The translations under genes and the position numbers were made by a program. The notes beneath the pieces are model-generated. The model had not been told where the DNA came from, made no database searches, and saw only the letters and a list, made by a program, of their open reading frames with translations. A stretch of DNA of 64,000 bases from Microcyclospora pomicola (taxonomy: Eukaryota > Ascomycota > Dothideomycetes > Capnodiales): positions 1,674,001 through 1,738,000 of the forward strand of contig NHNY01000001.1 in assembly GCA_002786065.1 (NCBI GenBank). Direction: 5' to 3'. Shown one piece after another: positions 8,796 through 16,670 of this stretch (positions are counted from its first letter, which is position 1; each line of letters opens with the position of its first letter).

Positions 8796-9962
8796 ATGTC
8801 AGATCATATTCACGACGCCGGAAGCTCCGTAGCGAGTGAGGCTGCTGATGATTTCACCTACCCATGGGCTTCCGCGCCAGATATCATCCGTGCCAACCAG
8901 AAAGATGCCTACTTCCAGTCTGTACTCCTGACGCAGCTGTCCAGTGTGATCCGCGCCCTATATGGCGCGCGGACAGCACACAACTGGACCAACGAAGCCC
9001 GGACGTTCACGGAGCTGCTCTACCTGGGTCTCACGACGTTCGTTGGAAACCGCACCATGGGTGAGGAGTACTGCGATGTGGTGCAGGTCGAAGATGACAC
9101 CCATCGCCTCCCATCGCTCACTCGACGAGCCGGCTACATCCTCTCCAGCGTGCTACTCCCTTACTTCCTCTCGCGGTTCCTGCCCACATTCCGGCGAAAG
9201 GTGCGTGCGAAGCTGGAGTCCTCGCTTCGCAAATCCCACCATCGACGGACCTCGTCCGCCACGGCCATCAAGCAGCCGCCCAGCAGGGTGTTCCAGTTCC
9301 AGGAGTACATCCTCAAGCATCTGGACAGCATCACGTCGCCGGCGCCCATTTACGCCTTCAGCCTGGCCGTCTTCTACTTCTCCGGTGCCTACTACCAGCT
9401 CAGCAAGCGCATCTTCGGCCTGCGCTACATCTTCACCCGCAAGCTGGAGGACAGCGAGCAGCGCGTCGGCTACGAGGTCCTCGGCATCTTGCTGGTGCTG
9501 CAGATGATCGTCCAGGGCTACCTACACATGCATGACACGTACGCGCACGTGCAGAGCACCAGTCTCCCCTCGAACAACGCGGCGGCGGCGGGCGGCAGCG
9601 CCATTATCGACGGCGTTGTCGAGATTGGCACCGACGGGTCGTACTCCGCGCCGCTGCTGTTCGAGCCGCCACAGGGCACGGATCCCGCGATGCAGCGTAC
9701 GCGCTTGTCGAAGATTACCAACACCACGTTTCCGGCGACGCATCGCTATGATCTGTCCAACCCGGAGGTGATGCAGTGGATCGACAGCAAGCAGCAACGC
9801 AAATGCACGCTCTGCCTCGAAGCGATGAAAGACCCGGCCGTCACGACGTGCGGGCATGTGTTCTGCTGGACCTGCGTGACCGACTGGCTGCGCGAACAGC
9901 CCATGTGCCCACTTTGCCGTCAGAGCGCCATGGTGCAGCACGTGCTCCCGCTTCGGGGATGA
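8796..9962 (+). CDS. PEX10: Peroxin 10, RING-type peroxisomal E3 ligase
   Basis: Single exon, 388 residues from the first in-frame ATG (MSDHIHDAG); the frame is open upstream but has no ATG. PEX10 sits in the peroxisomal membrane with PEX2 and PEX12 as the retrotranslocation/ubiquitin-ligase channel that ubiquitinates the import receptor PEX5. The N-terminal Pex2/Pex12-type domain runs to about residue 250 with membrane-associated helices (RAGYILSSVLLPYFLSRFL, APIYAFSLAVFYFSGAYY, GYEVLGILLVLQMIVQGYL). A C3HC4 RING closes the protein at about 337-375: CTLCLEAMKDP, CGHVFCWTC, WLREQPMCPLCRQ, all zinc ligands present. Length is near normal for fungal PEX10, with a small Ala/Gly-rich insert before the RING. 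Identity is secure. Confidence 0.96.
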   Translation: MSDHIHDAGSSVASEAADDFTYPWASAPDIIRANQKDAYFQSVLLTQLSSVIRALYGARTAHNWTNEARTFTELLYLGLTTFVGNRTMGEEYCDVVQVEDDTHRLPSLTRRAGYILSSVLLPYFLSRFLPTFRRKVRAKLESSLRKSHHRRTSSATAIKQPPSRVFQFQEYILKHLDSITSPAPIYAFSLAVFYFSGAYYQLSKRIFGLRYIFTRKLEDSEQRVGYEVLGILLVLQMIVQGYLHMHDTYAHVQSTSLPSNNAAAAGGSAIIDGVVEIGTDGSYSAPLLFEPPQGTDPAMQRTRLSKITNTTFPATHRYDLSNPEVMQWIDSKQQRKCTLCLEAMKDPAVTTCGHVFCWTCVTDWLREQPMCPLCRQSAMVQHVLPLRG

Positions 9963-10417
9963 TTACGCGGAGGACGTTAGTCAGAACGATTCACGGCGAG
10001 AGATGGCTTTACAGAAGATGTACTTTCATTATGCATTACGCATTACTATCCTGACGGGTGGAACAATCCTTCATCCATGCCTCCCTGATGGCTCGCCAGC
10101 CGTGGTATCCCGTCAACATGCGCCGTGCTCACGTTTCAGAAGCCGACACGCCCGAGTCCGGAACCGCCAACTCGCCCGCGAGCAGCTCCTCCCAAATGCC
10201 ATCCATCCACCAATCCAAATTCAGTATCGGCGATAGTCGAGGCTCGAGGAAAGGCTCAACCTCCGCGAGTCGTGGCCGTCGTACGAGGAGCTCGTAAGAT
10301 CGCACGCGCAGGCGTCTAGCACGACGTCGCTTCCTTTGATGAGATAAGAAAACCTCAAGATCAGCAAGCGGCTCACGAATAGATTCACGGCGATGCTATG
10401 CAGGGAGTGCCAAGGGA
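9963..10417. other. Intergenic between convergent genes
   Basis: 455 bases between the stop codons of PEX10 and the ArfGAP gene, so it holds two 3' flanks. Short frames only; nothing recognised. Confidence 0.55.
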
Positions 10418-13400
10418 CTACTTCTTGACGAATTCCGCAATCGCCTCCGCCGTCAGGCTGGGCCGACTGGACCGGCCGCTACTACTGCGCTTGATGAGCC
10501 GCTCGCGATCCTTCGATCGCTCGTTCGCCGATACGCCATTGGTACCGCCGAGGGTGATGGTGGGCAGGGCGGAAAGGGTGTCGCCGCTGTTTTCCGTGGG
10601 GCCGGTCGGCGGCTTGCCGAGCCTCTGCTCGTTCTTGAAGTCGAGGTACAGCTTGGCGGCGGAGGACAGCGGGATCGGCGCTGGCTCGGTAGGAACAGTG
10701 GCGCCGTTCTGCAGTAGCATTTCGGCGATCGCGAACGGTTTGCGAATGGGGGCGGGCGAGGCGGGCGGGCTGGTGATGGATGACTTCCCGAGAGTGGAGG
10801 TGGAAGACGAGTGAGAGTGGGAGAAGTTGTTGCTGCTTGGAGCCGCTGGATCGGCGGCGGCCAGCGCAAGGTAGACGGCATGGGTAGACCGTGAGCGATC
10901 GTGAGCGTTCGGGTTAGCCTTACACGCCAACGCGTGCAGCACGCCTTGTATATCATTCTTCTTAATTGACGTCAAAAGCTGATCATCGACCGTCTGTGCC
11001 GTCGTGCTCGCTTGAACATACGTGCGATCACTGTATTTGGCAGTGATGAAGTGAAGTCTCTGCTCCCGCGTCGAGTGTGGAGATGGCTTGAGGAAGCGAT
11101 CCAGCTTCGCCTCCCAGACCATGTTACTCACACGATTGCCGACCCATAGCAACACTTCGACGATGTCTGGTGTGAATGCGGATGTATCGAGCGTCAGCGA
11201 GCGGACCTTGGAGATATGTGTCCCTAGTGAGCGGTGGATCCCACTGCACTCGATGCACAACAACACGCCAAGGTTGATGGAACACCAGTCCACCTTGCTC
11301 TCTGAGCCGCAGTCGGCACAGATCTTGTTGCCTTCGTCCGCCATGCGGATGCGCTGCAAAAGAGCCGACGGCTCAGCCTCACTTTCTATGCGCTTGTACA
11401 TCGGCCGTTCGCCCGTGGTGGCATTCCTGCTCACGGACCTGGTTGCCTCGTTCCGGTTCGGGTTGGAGATCTGCCGATGACCTGAGAAGGACGAGCTCTT
11501 GCCTGTCAAGACTGCAGCGATGTCTTTCCTGGTCGAGCTGACTTGAGGAGAGTGCGCCGGGTTCATCTGCGGACTGACACGGTTCTCAAACGCGCTTTGC
11601 AAAGCGTTGTTGATTGCAGCAATCCAGAATCGCATGTCTTCTTCAGCTGGCGCTTGGTAGACTCGAGTAAAGTTTGGGGTGATGACTTCGAAGCAGAACC
11701 GACGATCGGAATTCCTTGCTTCGCGAACAGACGCCATCCGCAGATCGATCGGTTCCATGTGCAAGTCCAGTCTGTCCTTCCAATTCACGTATTCCGAAAG
11801 CTTGCCCTGATCGAGGACAATCCAAAATTTATGCCATCCAGGTTTGGTAATGCCTTTTGGATCGACATGGCTTCCTGGCCTGCTTAGAGCCCATAGTAAA
11901 CCTTCTTTGCGCTGCAGGCCTCCATTCGCCGCCGTACTGCTATTGTCTTCCAGATCGCGAATACCCTTGAACTTGGGGTTTGAGGTTGACAGTGGTACAG
12001 ATGCTCCGCTGTTTGCACTGCTTAGCATCATGCCATTGGTTGGCATATGTATGGTGATCCCCCCTGGATTTGGCGGCGATTGCGATAGATGGGGAGCCGT
12101 ACTCTGGCTCATCGATCTGCTAGGCTCAGAATCGTTGGGACGAAGTCCGCCGCCCTGCGACAGTCGGTGAGAAAGACTTGGTGTAGGCGGGATGGACTCT
12201 TCGGCCGGCTTCGCGCTCGTTTCCAGCATTCGCCGCTTCTCTTCACGCTCAGAACGCTGAAGCTGATAGTCCTGATCGGCGGTCTTCACTTCCGCGATTA
12301 GGGCATCGAGCTGAGGAACCATGGCTTCGACTTGCTTGGCTGTAGCTAGATAGCCCCGGGCTTGCGCATCAGCATATTTAGTCAGCTGCGAGAGCACCTC
12401 CTGATCTTTGCGTCCACCATGGAGATCGTGCATGAAAGCTGAATAGTCGAATCGCTTTAGTTCGAACGTCCTGCGTTTCGCTTGGTACTTCTCATCGCTC
12501 TGCTTGATCTTCTTCTCTTTGAAGGACTCGCTGCGCTGGCCGAGATATTTGCTCACATAAGCATAGTATTCTTTGCTCTCCTCGTCAAACTCTCGCTTCT
12601 TGAGGTCTGCTTGCTTGATCTCTATGTTGTACAGCCTACTGACCGGCTCGATGATCAATTTGTGCAGATTAACGCTGTTTTGTCGCTCATATCGAAGAAT
12701 CTCCTTGGCGATCTTCTCAAAATAATGGTCCAGCGCAGGTCTTACCGCATTCGCATTCGACGCCGCGGCCTCTCGTAGAGCTTCGGTGAAATCCGATACA
12801 GCTTGGTTACATGCGTGCTGGGCGGCCTCGGCAGCCTCTGCAGTGCGCAAAACTTTCTTCATTCGTAACCGCATGTTCCCGGTCTTCTGCTCCAGAGATC
12901 TCATGGTGGCGCGGAAAAGTGGGCCATCATCGTTGACTGTAGGATCCTCACCTGGCTTGCAAGACGCAACATCAACCTTCACAGTGTTTGCTGTGAGCAC
13001 CGAGGTTGATGTGGGAGCTTGCGCCAGACCAAGCCCATTCTCTGGTATGGCCTCAAAGACAGGAGATTGAGGTTCCTTGTATTCCTTGTAGCTCCCCTCT
13101 CCTTCAGAATCGCTGATGTTGCTCACCCTTGACTCTATCGATTGCGTAGATGGCACTCTAAGCCTGGGAGGCTGACTGAGCTCGAGTCGTGGTGATTTCG
13201 GCATAAGGTATCGTTGCATGTTCTGGACCCAGAAGTTGAACGTCGCAAGTGTGCTGAGCCGGTTACCTCGTTGGTCGTATTCGACAAACGAACAGCAGTT
13301 GCGCCAACCACCTCCGCGATCCTCCACCGGTTTTGGAGGCCGCCATTGCCAGCTCCAGTGAAATTGTACGCTTTGATTTCCCGCTGTGCTATAGTCCCCG

Positions 13401-13687
13401 ACGAGTTCCACGTTTGAAATTTTGTGGATGTTCGGGTTTGAGTGGAACTCTCGCACGACGATATTGTCCACCTCTTTCGGCGTTGTCCCGAATACATGTG
13501 TCAAGCCCGAAATCTGGGTGTCTTGCGTCGCAGCCGACGCAGATGAAGTCCCATTCGACGCATTACCTGCCGAGATCTCTGTTTGCCGCGCTATGAAGGT
13601 AAAGTTGAATACGAGGTCTTCTACATTGCCAAGTCGTACAAGGAAGGCGGGCGAAGTGTTGCTTGCGGTGCCCTCTGGATCCTGCAT
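10418..13687 (-). CDS. BAR-PH-ArfGAP-ankyrin protein (Csx2/ACAP type)
   Basis: Single exon, 1089 residues. The start is the ATG at 13687 (MQDPEGTASN); the frame is open seven codons further but there is no ATG before an in-frame TGA. Order seen: BAR-type coiled region about 250-480 (RSLEQKTGNMRLRMKK to QRSEREEKRR), a PH domain about 598-705 (EGLLWALSRPG, GWHKFWIVLDQGKLSEY, ending in MRFWIAAINNA), an ArfGAP zinc finger from about 790 (CADCGSES, CIECSGIHRSLGTH) with the catalytic Arg in GIHR, then an ankyrin-like segment about 900-1010. This is the ACAP/Csx2 architecture: a GTPase-activating protein for Arf on curved membranes in endosomal or Golgi traffic. A specific fungal cargo step is not derivable. 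All ArfGAP cysteines are present. Confidence 0.92.
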   Translation of the reverse strand: MQDPEGTASNTSPAFLVRLGNVEDLVFNFTFIARQTEISAGNASNGTSSASAATQDTQISGLTHVFGTTPKEVDNIVVREFHSNPNIHKISNVELVGDYSTAGNQSVQFHWSWQWRPPKPVEDRGGGWRNCCSFVEYDQRGNRLSTLATFNFWVQNMQRYLMPKSPRLELSQPPRLRVPSTQSIESRVSNISDSEGEGSYKEYKEPQSPVFEAIPENGLGLAQAPTSTSVLTANTVKVDVASCKPGEDPTVNDDGPLFRATMRSLEQKTGNMRLRMKKVLRTAEAAEAAQHACNQAVSDFTEALREAAASNANAVRPALDHYFEKIAKEILRYERQNSVNLHKLIIEPVSRLYNIEIKQADLKKREFDEESKEYYAYVSKYLGQRSESFKEKKIKQSDEKYQAKRRTFELKRFDYSAFMHDLHGGRKDQEVLSQLTKYADAQARGYLATAKQVEAMVPQLDALIAEVKTADQDYQLQRSEREEKRRMLETSAKPAEESIPPTPSLSHRLSQGGGLRPNDSEPSRSMSQSTAPHLSQSPPNPGGITIHMPTNGMMLSSANSGASVPLSTSNPKFKGIRDLEDNSSTAANGGLQRKEGLLWALSRPGSHVDPKGITKPGWHKFWIVLDQGKLSEYVNWKDRLDLHMEPIDLRMASVREARNSDRRFCFEVITPNFTRVYQAPAEEDMRFWIAAINNALQSAFENRVSPQMNPAHSPQVSSTRKDIAAVLTGKSSSFSGHRQISNPNRNEATRSVSRNATTGERPMYKRIESEAEPSALLQRIRMADEGNKICADCGSESKVDWCSINLGVLLCIECSGIHRSLGTHISKVRSLTLDTSAFTPDIVEVLLWVGNRVSNMVWEAKLDRFLKPSPHSTREQRLHFITAKYSDRTYVQASTTAQTVDDQLLTSIKKNDIQGVLHALACKANPNAHDRSRSTHAVYLALAAADPAAPSSNNFSHSHSSSTSTLGKSSITSPPASPAPIRKPFAIAEMLLQNGATVPTEPAPIPLSSAAKLYLDFKNEQRLGKPPTGPTENSGDTLSALPTITLGGTNGVSANERSKDRERLIKRSSSGRSSRPSLTAEAIAEFVKK

Positions 13688-15082
13688 CTTGACATCAGCT
13701 ACTTCCACTCATCTTGACGTTTCTGACTGCTACTTGGCCATCCCTACCTGTACATATTCCACCGGATTATCGTCGCCAACATCTCTTTGTGCGTTGTATC
13801 TGCTTGCTGGATATGCATTTGGCGATACTCGTAGTAATGTCTGCCCGCGCGAATTGGTGACGGTCACCCCAGCGATGGAGACTGCGGCGATGTCAGCTCA
13901 CTGCGATCCTTCATCCTTCCGATCGATTTAAACACACATCGTGCTTGATCCCGCACGTAGAGGGGTCCATCGTCTGGTCGGCTGCTGACTGCGCCCATGT
14001 CCTGCGGGGAGGCTTGGCAACTTCGGTGTGGACCAGTGTTGTCGCAACCGTAGAGGCGAAGTCGAAAGCAATGGAAGAGGAGCGCCGAATGGATGCGCGA
14101 AGGCGGGTATCGTTAAGGATCGAAAGGATTGCTTGAGGAAGACTGCTCGTGTAGCTTATGGTAGCATTCCAGGACCCTGATCATCAGCAGCCAGGATGCC
14201 GACGCTAGTCGACACGGAGGAGTCGCAATCAGTGAGTGCCGCGCACTGAGATGTCGTGAAGGCTGTCGAATAGGCGGAATATGCAGACAAGGATAACGGA
14301 GAGATGATCAAGCGAGCTCACTCAGGCAGTGCAAATTGGAGAGTGGTAAATGTGTGTTGTGTCCGGGTGGGTACGCTGGAAATTACACGAATGGATGGCG
14401 ACAAGAGCGGGCTGCGATCATCGCGGGCGGCAAGTAGTGATGGTAGCGATATGGGGGAGGTAAGGTATGTATTGTACGCGGGCGATATCGATGGAAGTGG
14501 AGTTGGTTCACGACAAGAATGGAGCAGCCTGTACATCTGAGAGGCTGCGGTTCATCTGTACGCGTCGTCCGGAAGTGGTTTGATTCTTGCTCATGACCAC
14601 CCGATATCCATGTGTCGTATCCTGAATTAGCTCAGTGAGGCAACCGTTCGCCGCCCTATGGTCATGCGATCAACTGGATACCGCAGACTCGTCAAGAAGA
14701 CCGAAAATCGATGCCTGTTCGTAAAGGAGACGTATACGATCTGTAGAAACGGCCCGGATGACTGCTTATCATACAATACCTTCCATTACTTCGTTGCAGC
14801 ACACTTCTTAAATGTTTGGCGCCTCGTGTGTCTTGACTCACGCTTGATGGCTGTATTGTGGCAGGCCTCGGCTGACCTCATCGCGTTATCCTCGGGGAAG
14901 ACGATGTTTATATGTCCTTTGCAACCAGCAAGGATCAATTCTTGCCACCATCAAGCGCGTTTGCCTTCGTATTATATACCCGAGTGGCATTTCCTGTACA
15001 ATCTGCTGCATGCTTGGCTCAAACGGCAGCCTTACACTAGAATAACACTGGTTGAATCGAGGCTCCGAGAGCCATAACAGAC
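13688..15082. other. Divergent intergenic region, about 1.4 kb
   Basis: Lies between the 5' ends of the ArfGAP and thioesterase genes. Frames of 60-140 codons occur but show no motif, and the longest plus-strand one, at 14658-15077, overlaps the thioesterase core promoter. A tattatatacc element sits at 14971-14980. I see no RNA gene. Confidence 0.5.
14973..14980 (+). promoter_or_regulatory. TATA-like element upstream of thioesterase gene
   Basis: atTATATAcc, about 103-110 bases before the ATG at 15083. Motif and spacing only. Confidence 0.4.
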
Positions 15083-16036
15083 ATGTCGGGCACCATGAAC
15101 TTCGACCAAGCCACTGCTGTCCAGCAGAAGGACTCACATAACTATACGGTCAACTTCGCAGATGGCTGGGTGATAGGAACTGTCCCCAATGGTGGCTACG
15201 TGACGGCAACGCTTCTGCGTGCTGTGAGCAAACACTTCGCAACCACTCTGGCTAAGCAAGATCAACCACATACATTGACCCTGCATCTGGACTTCCTTCG
15301 CCGTACTGAGATCGGTCCCGCCCTTGTCACCATCAAAGAGGTCAAGCTTGGGCGCCAGACTTCCGTCGTACATGTCACGCTGAGCCAAGACTCCCGGGAG
15401 GAAGTGGTTGGCTACATCACGCAATCCCACCTTGGCCGCGAAGAGGGCGTCTCGTTCGACACTCGGTGGAATCTGCATCCCGTGCCTGCTCCCGTCGACA
15501 TCTCAAAGCTCGAGTCCGACAACGAGCCCAACTGGAAAAGACGAACGTTGTTCCCCTTTCCGGACTTCCGGAAGGCAACGGCGCAATGCGAGTACTGGTT
15601 CCCTCGCGCCGGGCAGGTCTCGCCTGCAATCGCAGACCAGTGGATGCGTCTGCGAGATCCGCAGGAGAACTTCACGAACGAAAGCCTGGGACTCGTGGTG
15701 GACTTGTTCCCTCAAATCATCGAGGCATTCATCCTCAAGGAACTGAAACCTGATGCGAGCCAGCAGGAGCAATTGAGCCATCTTGCCACTCGAGGCAAGT
15801 TCTGGTATCCTACTCTGTTGCTGAACCTCGACGTCAAGAAGGCATTACCAAAAGAGGGTGCCAAATACCTGTTTCTACGCCTGCAAGCCAAGTCTATCAA
15901 GAACGGGCGGTACGATCTTGAAATTGTGGTCAAGGACGTCTCTGGCGATCTCGTGGCTTTGTCCCATCATGTGTGCCTCGCCGTGAGTTCTGCTCGGAAT
16001 ACTGCTCAGAGGAAAAAGGGCGATGTAAAGATATAG
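15083..16036 (+). CDS. Acyl-CoA thioesterase-like double-hotdog protein
   Basis: Single exon, 317 residues. The N-terminal half is a hotdog fold with the family signature of TesB-like thioesterases: FADGWVIGTVPNGGYVTATLLRA, then HLDFLRRTEIGPALV and VKLGRQTSVVHVTLSQ. The second half (ADQWMRLRDPQENFTNESLGLVVDLFP, FWYPTLLLNLDVKK, RYDLEIVVKDVSGDLVALSHHVCL) is the second hotdog. Fungal members are usually described only as thioesterase-family proteins and are expected to hydrolyse acyl-CoA esters. The C-terminus (KKGDVKI) is not a peroxisomal PTS1, so a cytosolic or mitochondrial site is more likely than the peroxisome. Length fits the family. Substrate unknown. Confidence 0.83.
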   Translation: MSGTMNFDQATAVQQKDSHNYTVNFADGWVIGTVPNGGYVTATLLRAVSKHFATTLAKQDQPHTLTLHLDFLRRTEIGPALVTIKEVKLGRQTSVVHVTLSQDSREEVVGYITQSHLGREEGVSFDTRWNLHPVPAPVDISKLESDNEPNWKRRTLFPFPDFRKATAQCEYWFPRAGQVSPAIADQWMRLRDPQENFTNESLGLVVDLFPQIIEAFILKELKPDASQQEQLSHLATRGKFWYPTLLLNLDVKKALPKEGAKYLFLRLQAKSIKNGRYDLEIVVKDVSGDLVALSHHVCLAVSSARNTAQRKKGDVKI

Positions 16037-16670
16037 CGAGCATATGCCAATAGAAAAAATCTCATTCGCGAAATACATTCCAGTACAGCCGCCACACGCC
16101 ATATGTAAAGGACTCTCTATGGATGTCTCACATTTCTATAGCGGCCTATTCAGATGTAGTGTCATAGGTACTTCAAACTAAGTGAGGAGGTTCGATCTTG
16201 CAAGAACGACAGAGTTGTCGAACACCAGAAGGCGGAGGATGTGTGACCGCGATCCGAGAGGACTGACTTGCATTGGGGCGTCTAGTGGAGTTGGGGAGGG
16301 GATTATAGCTGATGGGCAGTACCGGATGATCTGCCTCAAGACCTGCATCTGATCGAGATGCTGGCCGATTGGGGATTACGATGTTATGATCGGCTCTTTG
16401 ATCATGGCGCTTGTTAGACTGCCAGGGAACACATGGTCGGTCTATGGCGGAGAAGTGTACGCGAAGAAGCAAAGATTTGGGAGGAGGGTGAAAGAATGGA
16501 GTTTGCATTTTCGTAAGATTGGGCGACAGAAGTGGATGGTGATCCCAGCATTAAGCCACACGAGTCCGAAGTCAGGGTAGGCCAGCGCTCGTCTACTGAA
16601 CAGGCAGGTGAGCACGCCTCTGGCAGGGAAAACCGCATCCCAAGTCGCTCGTTTTCATCTTCTGGATCCA
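16037..16670. other. Intergenic, promoter of aminopeptidase
   Basis: 634 bases between co-directional genes. A frame from 16608 joins the aminopeptidase but begins at GTG; otherwise nothing coding is apparent. Confidence 0.5.

Noticed and set aside
9522-9941. Minus-strand frame of 139 codons opposite PEX10
   Set aside because: GC-rich third positions in PEX10 open the antisense frame; it is Arg-rich without domain signs.
14628-14700. tRNA-like A box (tagctcagtgagg)
   Set aside because: No matching D-stem partner (GAGC), no B box (GGTTCGAxTCC) at the right distance and no cloverleaf could be drawn.
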